A stretch of 64,000 nucleotides of DNA from Nocardioidaceae bacterium (GTDB lineage: Bacteria; Actinomycetota; Actinomycetes; Propionibacteriales; Nocardioidaceae). A program made the position numbers and the translations under genes. The stretch's first letter is position 1, and each line of letters opens with the position of its first letter. The DNA is taken from contig JACJWW010000005.1 of NCBI GenBank assembly GCA_020636935.1, positions 61,950 to 125,949 of the forward strand, in the 5' to 3' direction. The notes beneath the pieces are model-generated. The model saw nothing but the letters and a program-made list of their open reading frames with translations, had not been told where the DNA came from and did no database searches. Shown here in pieces: positions 7,790 through 15,406 of the stretch.

Positions 7790-9400
7790 TCAGTAGATCG
7801 GGATGGAGTCGGAGTCATCGCCAGGGTTTGGGTCTGTGTAGCCGATCGGGGTCACCGTGGCCTTCAAGGAGCCATTGGCGAGCCCAATCCGGGTGAAGTA
7901 GAAGACGGAATTGCCGGGACCCGCCGTACAAACGAAGTTGCTGCCAGCAGCCGTGCACGGCCCAGAGGTGAAGGGGATCAGGTCATATGGGGTCAAGGTC
8001 GCCCCCGTGACCGTGATGTCGACCTTGGCCTGCGCCCCCGCAGGCACACCAGTGACGGATACCCGATAACCAGCGACCAGAACGATCTGCAAAGAGTCCA
8101 CTTGCACTCCCGCATTGGCCACGGGTTGTGCCGGTCGACTCGCGGTTGGGGAAGGTGGCGGCTCTGCCGGGCCGGGTGACGTGTCTGGTGTGGCCTTCTT
8201 GGTGGGGCTTGGGTGTTTGGTTGGTTCGGCCGTGGGGCGTGACGGCACCAGATGGTGTGTGGGTTGGGGGGTCACAGTGGGAGTGGGCTGAACTTGGGTG
8301 GGCTCAACCTGAGTTGGCTTGGTCTGATCTGACTCGGGCGTGATCGCAACCGTCGGCTGGGCGCTCGGAGGCACGATCTTTGGCTTTGCCCTGGCACTAG
8401 GAGTGCGCTGGTCAGTGACCTTGCCACTGGCGCTGCCGTGCTTGGCTGGGTGTGGATTGTCAGACTTGTTGATCGTGGCGATCGTGCCCGTCACCGCGCC
8501 TCCAACCACGATCACGCCAGCGGCCGCAGCGGCGACACTCGCCGTAGTATTTCCAACCACGAAATCACGAGCGCGTCCGATCATGGCGCCGATGCCGATG
8601 CCGACGACGGACTTGCTCGTGCCGGTGGCCAGGTAGGCAATCGCCGCGCCACCCAAGAGTGCGGGCGCGATCACCGCGCCGATCGAGGTATTCACCTCGG
8701 CAAGCTCAAGATAGGCGGCTGTGCACTTGCGACAGTTGTCTAGGTGTGCCTCTACTTTGACGGTGTCGCGCTTTGACAGTGCTTTGCGCACATAGGCACC
8801 CAACAGGGGTTGGGTTTCGCGGCAGGCTGCATCGGCGGTGTCTTGGGCGTGTTCGTTCAAGAAGGCCTGGCGCAAACCTTCACGAGCCCGGTAGGCCAGC
8901 GCCGACACTGAATTGGCGCTCATCCCCAGAAGCGGGGCGATCTCGGCGGGCTTTTGGTTTTCGACTTCTAGATGCCACAGGACCATCTGCCAGCGCTCGG
9001 GGAGGGATGCGAAGGCCTTGGCTGCGGCACCGCCCTCGAAGTCAGCCACTGCGGGATCATCTGGATGGATGCCTTTGTCGTAGGCCTCCAAGTCGTCGGT
9101 GGGGGTGGCTCGTTGGTTGTGGCGGATCTTGTCGATGTGTACTCGGCGTACGGAGGTCAGCAGATAGGCACGGAAGGCAAGGTCAGGGCCACCGCCCTTG
9201 AGTAAGACATTGAGCACCTTGTTGAAGGCATCGGACACCAAGTCATCTGCTTCAGCGCCTGCCGTCAACGTGTGGGCCAAACGGTCAGCGGCCTGCTTAT
9301 GGCGTGCAAACAACTCGCCGTAGGCGTCCAAGTCGCCACCGCGGACCTTGGAGATCAACTCGGCGTCATTGCTGGTGTGTTCGTGCTCTAAAAGGCTCAT
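7790..9400 (-). CDS. ECF sigma factor fused to anti-sigma-like and exported domains
   Basis: The 536-residue protein has an unusual layout. Residues ~10-90 are sigma region 2, and ~125-180 are region 4 with a helix-turn-helix (PAEIAPLLGMSANSVSALAYRA is split by the usual turn). Residues ~193-226 form a zinc-finger-like anti-sigma motif ending H219-x3-C223-x2-C226. Hydrophobic, glycine-rich helices follow (about 241-272 and a clear membrane span about 286-310). A Pro/Thr/Lys-rich linker runs ~312-427. A C-terminal beta-rich domain (~430-536) with two cysteines would lie outside the cell. The design fits a membrane-held sigma factor carrying its own anti-sigma element; release by proteolysis is inference. 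TAAGTT about 30 bases upstream could be its -10 box. Confidence 0.85.
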   Translation of the reverse strand: MSLLEHEHTSNDAELISKVRGGDLDAYGELFARHKQAADRLAHTLTAGAEADDLVSDAFNKVLNVLLKGGGPDLAFRAYLLTSVRRVHIDKIRHNQRATPTDDLEAYDKGIHPDDPAVADFEGGAAAKAFASLPERWQMVLWHLEVENQKPAEIAPLLGMSANSVSALAYRAREGLRQAFLNEHAQDTADAACRETQPLLGAYVRKALSKRDTVKVEAHLDNCRKCTAAYLELAEVNTSIGAVIAPALLGGAAIAYLATGTSKSVVGIGIGAMIGRARDFVVGNTTASVAAAAAGVIVVGGAVTGTIATINKSDNPHPAKHGSASGKVTDQRTPSARAKPKIVPPSAQPTVAITPESDQTKPTQVEPTQVQPTPTVTPQPTHHLVPSRPTAEPTKHPSPTKKATPDTSPGPAEPPPSPTASRPAQPVANAGVQVDSLQIVLVAGYRVSVTGVPAGAQAKVDITVTGATLTPYDLIPFTSGPCTAAGSNFVCTAGPGNSVFYFTRIGLANGSLKATVTPIGYTDPNPGDDSDSIPIY

Positions 9401-9569
9401 GTCACTTCAAAGACGGGCAGGGCGACAGAAACTTACGTGAAAATCTCACATTTTCTGCGTCATGACCATCAGCTACCTCCGTTTCATCAGCGAATCGTCC
9501 AAATACCGACGCAATTCAAAACGACCTGTCAGCACGAGGGTCACACAAGATGGAGGGGAGGAGTAGGTC

Positions 9570-10343
9570 ATGGGCATCTTTACGAGCCGCAAGCAGCGTA
9601 CTGAGTCTCTAAACTGCTCCGAGAGGAGGCTCACCGAGCACTTGGAGGCGGTGCGGTCGCAGTTGCCACCGCGCTTCGAGGTGCTCGGTGAGTTGCTCGC
9701 CAGGGGGGAGAGCACCACCGATGCGTGCTCTGTAGTTGGTCGTGAACTGGCTCGAATGGGTGTTGACCTGGGGGAAGCACTAGGACGACTGGGCTCGACC
9801 TATCAGCTGGTTGTGGGCACTGAGCCCACGCTCGAAGATGTGCAGGAGTTGAGTGTTTCTTGGGGAGAGGAGACCCTCGGCTACCTGCATCAGCTCTCTT
9901 GTGTGGACCCACTCACCGGATTGGCGAGCTTGGCGCATCTGCGTGCTCGTCTAGGTGAGGTTTACCAGAGAGCAGAGCAGGGGGAAGGCACGGCGAAGGA
10001 CCAATTCGCCCTGGTAGTCGTCGACCTCCCCCTGCTCACCAATAGCCATAGCGACAGACTCAACGGAAGCCTGAGGCTGGCCCGGGTCGCTGACAGCGCG
10101 CAGACCGTGTTGCCGGGGGGACACACGGTCGCTCGACTCAATGGGATCCGGATCGCCGTGCTAGTGGAGCGAAGCTCACTCCTTGGGCAGAGGGTGCACT
10201 TGCTGCGCGAGATCTTGCAAGACACGAGTGCATATGACCCGGGCATGCACCGTACCCGCGTCTGGATTGAGGGTCTTCCTACCACCGTGCAAGGCGCTGC
10301 TTGGTTGCTCGATGAGCTGGCTCGCCAATGGGTGCCAGTCTGA
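9570..10343 (+). CDS. Degenerate GGDEF-like protein, catalysis unlikely
   Basis: The 257-residue soluble protein has a helical N-terminal half (~1-105). A GGDEF-type fold opens with DPLTGLASLAHLRARL at residue 113. The signature loop is replaced: RLNGIRIAVLVE (189-200) stands where R-GGDEF-AVLL is expected, and the metal-binding Asp pattern of the first strand is reduced to ALVVVDL. Diguanylate cyclase activity is therefore not expected; a nucleotide sensor or scaffold role is possible. It is divergent from the sigma-fusion gene with a 169-base shared upstream region. ATG at 9570 follows a GGAGGGGAGGAG-like purine run, a strong ribosome site. Confidence 0.6.
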   Translation: MGIFTSRKQRTESLNCSERRLTEHLEAVRSQLPPRFEVLGELLARGESTTDACSVVGRELARMGVDLGEALGRLGSTYQLVVGTEPTLEDVQELSVSWGEETLGYLHQLSCVDPLTGLASLAHLRARLGEVYQRAEQGEGTAKDQFALVVVDLPLLTNSHSDRLNGSLRLARVADSAQTVLPGGHTVARLNGIRIAVLVERSSLLGQRVHLLREILQDTSAYDPGMHRTRVWIEGLPTTVQGAAWLLDELARQWVPV

Positions 10344-10365
10344 TCGACGAGCTGGGTTGGTTGCA

Positions 10366-10371
10366 TAGTCT
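10366..10371 (+). promoter_or_regulatory. Candidate -10 box for leaderless SOS peptidase gene
   Basis: TAGTCT followed by 6 bases and the ATG at 10378. Confidence 0.45.
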
Positions 10372-10377
10372 ATTGAC

Positions 10378-11112
10378 ATGTGCGGCCGCTATGCCTCAAG
10401 TCGGAGCCCCCAGCAACTCGTCGAAGAGTTCGAGGTCGAGTCGGTGCAGGCTCCGGTGTTGGCGCCCGACTACAACATTGCGCCCTCGAAGAGCGTGTAC
10501 GCCGTACTTGAGCGGCCAGAAAAGGATGATCGCCCTCGGCATCGGCAGCTCAGGTCGTTGACCTGGGGGTTGATCCCGCCATGGGCAAAAGACCCAACGA
10601 TCGGCAATCGACTGATCAATGCACGAGTCGAGACCGTGGCCGAGAAGCCGTCTTTTCGCCGGGCGTTCGCGGCTCGTCGTACGATCTTGCCGGCTGATGG
10701 GTACTACGAGTGGTATGCCACCAAGGTCAAGAACGCCGCAGGTCGTCAGGTCAAGCAGCCCTTCTTCATCAGGCCCAAAGACAAATCGATCCTGGCGATG
10801 GCCGGCCTCTACGAGATCTGGCGCGATCAGAGTTTGCCCGAAGATGATCCAGGTGGCTTCAGATGGACCTGCACCATCTTGACGACATCGGCCGAAGATG
10901 CGCTGGGGCAGATCCATCCACGGATGCCGCTGATGCTTACGCCAGCACAGTACGACGAATGGCTCGACCCGACCCTGAAGGATCCGCAGCGACTCCAGGC
11001 ACTGTTGACCCCAGCGGCTCCGGGCCGACTCGAGGCCTATCCGGTGTCGACTTTGGTGTCCAATGTGCGCAACAACGGCGCCCAATTGATCGACTCGGTC
11101 AGTCTGGATTGA
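10378..11112 (+). CDS. SOS response-associated peptidase (HMCES/YedK family)
   Basis: The 244-residue protein begins MCGRYA, so removal of Met exposes the catalytic Cys2, which crosslinks to abasic sites in single-stranded DNA. Other SRAP hallmarks are YNIAPSK, WGLIPPWAKD, NARVETVAEKPSFRRAF with the conserved Glu, and GYYEWY. The late HPRMPLML supplies the active-site His. It protects abasic sites at forks from error-prone repair. Mycobacteria carry the homologue (Rv3226c) in the same neighbourhood of sigH and aroA. The promoter looks leaderless. Confidence 0.95.
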   Translation: MCGRYASSRSPQQLVEEFEVESVQAPVLAPDYNIAPSKSVYAVLERPEKDDRPRHRQLRSLTWGLIPPWAKDPTIGNRLINARVETVAEKPSFRRAFAARRTILPADGYYEWYATKVKNAAGRQVKQPFFIRPKDKSILAMAGLYEIWRDQSLPEDDPGGFRWTCTILTTSAEDALGQIHPRMPLMLTPAQYDEWLDPTLKDPQRLQALLTPAAPGRLEAYPVSTLVSNVRNNGAQLIDSVSLD

Positions 11113-11376
11113 TCAGCGATCCTCAGCTGTGCGATAGGTGACCTGCACAGACTGGATGCTCATCTGGATCCGTGCTCGCAAAGCGGCTGGGGCGCTCTCG
11201 CTGCATGAGCGAGACACCAGGGCCTTGACGGTGCGCTCGAGGTTGTACTTGTCGAGGCAGGGCGCGCATTCGTCGAGATGGCTTTGGATCTGGGCGCAGT
11301 CAGCCTGGTCGAGCTCGTTGTCGATGAACCACATCATCCGGCTCAGGGCCTCTGAGCAGTCGTGTACTTCCATCAC
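11113..11376 (-). CDS. rsrA: Anti-sigma factor RsrA (zinc, redox-sensing)
   Basis: This 87-residue ZAS-family protein has the H-x3-C-x2-C zinc site in SHLDECAPCLDKY and a further upstream cysteine (HDCSEAL), the set used by RsrA to form a redox switch. It should bind SigR and release it on disulfide stress. The start is GTG 11376, which overlaps the sigR stop as GTGA; ATG 11373 directly follows and would also serve. The overlap points to coupled, near-stoichiometric synthesis of the sigma/anti-sigma pair. Confidence 0.93.
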   Translation of the reverse strand: MMEVHDCSEALSRMMWFIDNELDQADCAQIQSHLDECAPCLDKYNLERTVKALVSRSCSESAPAALRARIQMSIQSVQVTYRTAEDR

Positions 11377-12083
11377 TCGTCACCGCCGATGGTTGCAGGG
11401 GAGAGCAGATCGTTGTCACGCACGTAGTCGGTGAGGAGCTCGCGCAACTGACGACGGCCACGATGCAGACGCGACATCACGGTGCCGATCGGGGTCTCCA
11501 TGATCTCGGCGATCTCCTTGTAGGGGAAGCCTTCTACGTCGGCTAGATAGACGGCCAATCGGAAGTCTTCGGGGAGTTGCTGAAGTGCCTGTTTGACATC
11601 TGAGTCAGGCAGGTGCTCCAGTGCCTCCATTTCAGCTGACTTCAGGCCCGTTGAGGTGTGTGACTCAGCGCGGGCGAGTTGCCAGTCCTCCACCTCTTCA
11701 GCCATTGATTGCTGGGGCTCGCGCTGTTTCTTGCGATAGGTATTGATGAAGGTATTGGTCAAGATCCGATAGAGCCAGGCCTTCAAGTTGGTGCCGGGCT
11801 TGAACTGGTGGAAGGCGGCGAAGGCCTTCGTATAGGTCTCTTGCACCAGGTCTTCGGCATCGCTGGGATTGCGGGTCATTCGCATCGCTGCGGAGTAGAG
11901 CTGATCGAGATAGGGCAGGGCATCTTCTTCGAAACGTGCCTGGCGCTCTTGTGCGGTCTCGTCTTGCGGCTCGGCTTGAGGGTCGCTGGGGATCTGGGTC
12001 ATCAAGCCCAACCCTAGCGATGATTTGGGCGAAGGGAAATCATCAACCGAGGTTGCATCTGCTTGGTGGAGCACGGCCAGCAT
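11373..12083 (-). CDS. sigR: Redox-stress ECF sigma factor SigR/SigH
   Basis: The 236-residue sigma factor has region 2 at about residues 45-115 (AEDLVQETYTKAFAAF, KAWLYRILTNTFINTYRK) and region 4 near 165-220 (EGFPYKEIAEIMETPIGTVM, SRLHRGRRQLRELL). I use ATG 12083 because AGGAGG lies 4 bases upstream. The internal ATG at 12002 has no ribosome site, although the first 27 residues look poorly conserved and a short form cannot be excluded. It is expected to control thioredoxin and mycothiol genes. A promoter matching its own consensus lies upstream. Confidence 0.94.
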   Translation of the reverse strand: MLAVLHQADATSVDDFPSPKSSLGLGLMTQIPSDPQAEPQDETAQERQARFEEDALPYLDQLYSAAMRMTRNPSDAEDLVQETYTKAFAAFHQFKPGTNLKAWLYRILTNTFINTYRKKQREPQQSMAEEVEDWQLARAESHTSTGLKSAEMEALEHLPDSDVKQALQQLPEDFRLAVYLADVEGFPYKEIAEIMETPIGTVMSRLHRGRRQLRELLTDYVRDNDLLSPATIGGDE

Positions 12084-12143
12084 CTAGCCTCCTGAGCAGT
12101 CTGAGCGTGGACACCCGGCCCCGATGACCGGCTTACGCAGCCA

Positions 12144-12171
12144 TAACCAAGCGCTAACCCGATCTGTTCCC
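12144..12171 (-). promoter_or_regulatory. SigR-type autoregulatory promoter
   Basis: On the minus strand GGGAAC (12171-12166) is followed by 18 bases and GTTA (12147-12144). This is close to the SigR/SigH consensus GGAAT-N18-GTT known from Streptomyces and mycobacteria. It lies about 60 bases before the sigR start, so SigR probably activates its own operon. Confidence 0.65.
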
Positions 12172-12261
12172 GACCGACCCGATTGGCTGGATCGGGGCGA
12201 TTCCTGAGAGAATGAAGCGGTTGCGTGCGATCTGCGCGCACACCATGACTCAGGAGGAAAA

Positions 12262-12336
12262 ATGGGTAAGACCGGTCGCAAGCGCCGCGCTCGCCGCAAG
12301 AAGGGCGCAAACCACGGCAAGCGTCCCAACGCTTAG
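12262..12336 (+). CDS. 50S ribosomal protein bL37
   Basis: A 24-residue, highly basic peptide beginning MGKTGRKRRARRKKG and ending NHGKRPNA. The C-terminal ANHGKRPN matches the small actinobacterial ribosomal protein bL37 described in mycobacterial 50S structures. An excellent AGGAGG ribosome site lies 4 bases before the ATG. The gene is divergent from sigR and 12 bases upstream of the thioesterase gene. It is easily missed because of its size, but the full match to the family leaves little doubt. Confidence 0.9.
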   Translation: MGKTGRKRRARRKKGANHGKRPNA

Positions 12337-12348
12337 GTCGTTGCGCAG

Positions 12349-12723
12349 ATGCTGAGCGCAGGATTGCAGGCATCTTTGAGCTTCACCGTCACCGAGTCCG
12401 ACACCGCTCTTGCAGTGGGTTCGGGCTCGTTGTCGGTTTTGGGCACCCCTCGACTTATCGCTTGGATGGAAGCAGCCACCTGCGCCGCCATTGCTGAACA
12501 GCTCGACGATGGTCAGACCAGCGTCGGCACCCGGGTCGAGATCCAGCACTTGGCGCCCAGTCGGGTCGGAGCAAAGATCGAAGTCGTGGCGTCCACCAGT
12601 CATGTTGACGGCAAGCTAGTGCGCTTCAGCGCCAGCGCCAAGCAAGATGGCAAACTCATTGGCTCAGGCGAGATCACCCGAGTCGTGGTCGAATCCGAGC
12701 GTTTCATGGCCCGACTGGCCTGA
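12349..12723 (+). CDS. Hot-dog fold thioesterase (FlK-like)
   Basis: The 124-residue protein resembles the fluoroacetyl-CoA-thioesterase-like hot-dog family: VTESDTALAVGSGSLSVLGT, LIAWMEAATCAAI with the conserved Glu, then SVGTRVEIQHLAPSRVG and VRFSASAKQDG. Such enzymes hydrolyse small acyl-CoAs. The true substrate is unknown and FlK-type specificity should not be assumed. It lies 12 bases after bL37 and probably shares its transcript. Confidence 0.8.
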   Translation: MLSAGLQASLSFTVTESDTALAVGSGSLSVLGTPRLIAWMEAATCAAIAEQLDDGQTSVGTRVEIQHLAPSRVGAKIEVVASTSHVDGKLVRFSASAKQDGKLIGSGEITRVVVESERFMARLA

Positions 12724-12759
12724 TCTGCGCTCCGCCCAAAGGCAGCGTCGTTCCTGCCC

Positions 12760-14466
12760 TCAGATGCCGAAGGTATTGCGTGGATAGGGCTCATTGACGT
12801 CGGTCACGATGTTGACGAAGTACGGTGCATTGGCCGCGAATGCTCGATCAATCGCCGCACCGATCTTGTCTGGAGAGGTGACTGTTTCACCCGCACCGCC
12901 GAGTGCCTTGACCACCTCGTCGTACCTGGCAGCGGGGTTAAGGTCGGCGGCCACGTCATAGCCGTAGAGCATCTGCATGGGTTGCTTCTCCAAGCCCCAT
13001 GCGGCGTTGTTGCCACAGATCATCACCACGGGCAGGTTGTGTCGCACCAGCGTGTCTACATCCATCAATGACATGCCGGCGGCGCCGTCGCCGTAAAGCA
13101 ATACAGTCTGACTTGAGGGGCGGTGTAGTCGGGCCGCGATGGCCGCGCCCATGCCGGCTCCCAGGCAGCCATAGGGGCCGGGATCGAGCCATGAGCCGGG
13201 CCTCTTGGGCTCGACGAATCGCCCGGCCCAAGAGACGAAGTCGCCGCCGTCGCCGATGATCGTCGCGTCGTCGGCCAGACGCGGGATCAACTCGCCGTAG
13301 ATGCGCGCCGGATGGATCGGGTCGCTGTTGGTAGCGAGGAGCTCGTTGTCTTTGGCCAAGCCGATCGCAACGGTGGCTTGAAGATCTTGCACCCAGGCCG
13401 ACCAGTCAGGTTTGCGCACCAACTGTTGAGTCTCGGCTGCAAGCCCATCGAGCACCAAGGAGAGGTCGCCGTGGGCACTGCCAGACAAATCTGCATGAGC
13501 GGAGACCTGATCGGCGCTGTCAGCCAGGTGTACGACGCGTGCTTGCTGGCCGCCGTCCTTGCCGCCGAAGGCGCCATAGGAGAGACGGAAGTCGAGCGGG
13601 GTGCCGACCACGATCACCAGGTCAGCGTTGCCCAGGGCTTGACCGCGTGCCTTGGTCACCAAGAGCGGGTGCCCACCGGGAAGAATGCCGCGTCCCATGC
13701 CATTGGTGATGGTGGGGATCTGCAACTCGTCGACGAAGCGCAAGGCGGCCACCTCGGCGCCGTCCATCCAAACATCGGTGCCAAGCACGAGCACTGGACG
13801 GGAGGCCTGGCCGAGTAGTTCGGCGATCTCGCCGAGCGCATCTGCATCCGGGGATTGGGGCGTATGCGAGACGACAGTTGGCCGCACTGAAGTGGTCGTG
13901 CGGAAGAACTCATCCATCGGCACGTCGACGAAGACCGGCCCTCTGTGTGGGCTGCCAGCGCTCACGAAGGCTTCATGGAGCCCTCCTGGCACGTCTTCGG
14001 CAGTCATCAGGGTGCGCGAATCCTTGCTGATCGGCTTCATGATCGGGGGTTGGTCATGCTCCTGAAGTGCCCCAGTGCCCCAACGGTTTTGCGGGGACCG
14101 GCCGCCCACGACCACGAGTGGTGAGCCGGTGAACTTCGCCTGGGCGATGGCACTGGCGCCATTGGTCACGCCTGGGCCTGCGGTCAACACGGCCAAGCCC
14201 GGCTTGCGGGTGAGCTTGCCCATGGTCTCGGCCGCGAAGGTGGCGGTGTGCTCCTGACGTACGTCGAGGATCTTCATCGGTGGGTCTGCGTGTACGGCTC
14301 CGTCGTACATCGGGAAGACGTGCGCGCCCGACAAGGTGAACATGGTGTCCACGCCGTGCGCTTGGGCGATGGCTACGGCATGCGCCCCGGCGTGTGCTTC
14401 AACCGCTCCGGCCTGAGTCGAAGCTGCATGGGTGTCGGCCTGTGTTGTCTCGTCGTGCTCCGTCAT
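12760..14466 (-). CDS. ThDP-dependent acetolactate-synthase-like enzyme (IlvG type)
   Basis: The 568-residue protein has the three-domain layout of ThDP enzymes. The N-terminal domain carries the activating Glu in RQEHTATFAAE (E72) and TAGPGVTNG. A central FAD/nucleotide-like domain follows. The C-terminal ThDP motif starts at YGDGAAGMS and ends NN about 30 residues later. It closely recalls mycobacterial IlvG (Rv1820): FTLSGAHVF, LGAGMGAA and WGLEKQPM match. No regulatory subunit gene is adjacent, so true acetolactate synthesis is uncertain and another 2-keto-acid decarboxylation is possible. The start ATG 14466 is preceded by TAGCCT at 6 bases. Confidence 0.8.
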   Translation of the reverse strand: MTEHDETTQADTHAASTQAGAVEAHAGAHAVAIAQAHGVDTMFTLSGAHVFPMYDGAVHADPPMKILDVRQEHTATFAAETMGKLTRKPGLAVLTAGPGVTNGASAIAQAKFTGSPLVVVGGRSPQNRWGTGALQEHDQPPIMKPISKDSRTLMTAEDVPGGLHEAFVSAGSPHRGPVFVDVPMDEFFRTTTSVRPTVVSHTPQSPDADALGEIAELLGQASRPVLVLGTDVWMDGAEVAALRFVDELQIPTITNGMGRGILPGGHPLLVTKARGQALGNADLVIVVGTPLDFRLSYGAFGGKDGGQQARVVHLADSADQVSAHADLSGSAHGDLSLVLDGLAAETQQLVRKPDWSAWVQDLQATVAIGLAKDNELLATNSDPIHPARIYGELIPRLADDATIIGDGGDFVSWAGRFVEPKRPGSWLDPGPYGCLGAGMGAAIAARLHRPSSQTVLLYGDGAAGMSLMDVDTLVRHNLPVVMICGNNAAWGLEKQPMQMLYGYDVAADLNPAARYDEVVKALGGAGETVTSPDKIGAAIDRAFAANAPYFVNIVTDVNEPYPRNTFGI

Positions 14467-14472
14467 GGAGAC

Positions 14473-14478
14473 AGGCTA
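14473..14478 (-). promoter_or_regulatory. Candidate -10 box for leaderless IlvG-like gene
   Basis: TAGCCT on the minus strand, 6 bases from the ATG at 14466. Confidence 0.4.
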
Positions 14479-14488
14479 TTACCAAGGC

Positions 14489-15322
14489 CTAGAGGAAGCC
14501 CGCGTTGGTACGCCGAAGGTGGTCGCTGAGGGTGAGCAGTAGGTCGGCCCGGACTGCGGGGCGGTTGCGGCCAAGGCTCAACTGCATGTGCAAGGAGCGC
14601 AGGAATTTTTGCACATTGCCTGAGACCAAGAAGGGGTTGCGATTGGCGTTGCCCGACATGTACGCGCCATTGGCCAGGCGGGCCAGCCACGGCTCCAGCA
14701 CCTCCAACTCCAGCAAGTCTCGGTTGAGGATGTTGACCACCGCGTGGGCCAGGCGGTCTTCTTCGGCGCATACGAAGAACTGCTTGGTGGGGGTCAGGAG
14801 TCGGTCTGCGATCACGTCGAGGAGCACGAGTAGCTCCATCCGGCCAATCTTGGGCGAGCGACTCAGGGCAGCCAAGGCGTCTCCGCCATGTGCAATCGCG
14901 TGGGCATAGCCCTTGGCCACGACAAACCCGCGCAGGTCGTTTTCTCGGGTCAGCCAGGTGGTGAGCTGGTCTCCCCAGGACAAGATCGTGTGGTCACTGA
15001 GCACGTTTGCTTGATTGTCGCGGTCGATGCACTCGGCCAACACCAAGGCCGAGAAGCTGCGCCTAAACACGGTGTCGGTCTCTGACTCGCCGAGCCCTAC
15101 CCGCAGCCCCGTGCACATGCCATCACCCAGAGCGCTGAGCAAGTCGTCGTAGATGCCCTCGCTGATCCAAGTGGCGATAGTCGGGAAGGCGACTGCGTCA
15201 CGGATGTGTGGGTCAGGGTCGCCGAGCATCCGGGTGAGGTCGGCGGTGAGATCACCAAGCGACAAACCTGCGGGGACTCGGACGCCTTCGGCGATCACGC
15301 GCTCCCAGTCAGTTATCGCCAT
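14489..15322 (-). CDS. DUF2785 family protein
   Basis: The 277-residue, mostly helical protein matches the DUF2785 family: DPDPHIRDAVAFPTIATWI, RSFSALVLAECIDRDN, LTRENDLRGFVVAKGYAHA and HGGDALAALSRSP. The pattern looks like alpha-helical repeats. No function is established. A longer frame reaches 15439, but it would overlap the divergent kinase gene. ATG 15322 gives a conserved beginning (MAITDWERV), so I chose it. Confidence 0.8.
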   Translation of the reverse strand: MAITDWERVIAEGVRVPAGLSLGDLTADLTRMLGDPDPHIRDAVAFPTIATWISEGIYDDLLSALGDGMCTGLRVGLGESETDTVFRRSFSALVLAECIDRDNQANVLSDHTILSWGDQLTTWLTRENDLRGFVVAKGYAHAIAHGGDALAALSRSPKIGRMELLVLLDVIADRLLTPTKQFFVCAEEDRLAHAVVNILNRDLLELEVLEPWLARLANGAYMSGNANRNPFLVSGNVQKFLRSLHMQLSLGRNRPAVRADLLLTLSDHLRRTNAGFL

Positions 15323-15394
15323 GCCGCATATCTTGACATCCGATGCCATCAATTTCGAATCGGTGTCAAGATCGGGAGATTCTGGCTGCGGGCC

Positions 15395-15400
15395 TAGGCT
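15395..15400 (+). promoter_or_regulatory. Candidate -10 box for leaderless pdtaS
   Basis: TAGGCT followed by GGAGGC and the GTG at 15407. The GGAGG is too close to the start codon to serve as a normal ribosome site. Confidence 0.4.
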
Positions 15401-15406
15401 GGAGGC

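Noticed and set aside
9437..9449. GTGA-N5-TCAC as a CRP site before the sigma fusion gene
   Set aside because: The spacer is 5 instead of 6 bases, which misaligns the half-sites.
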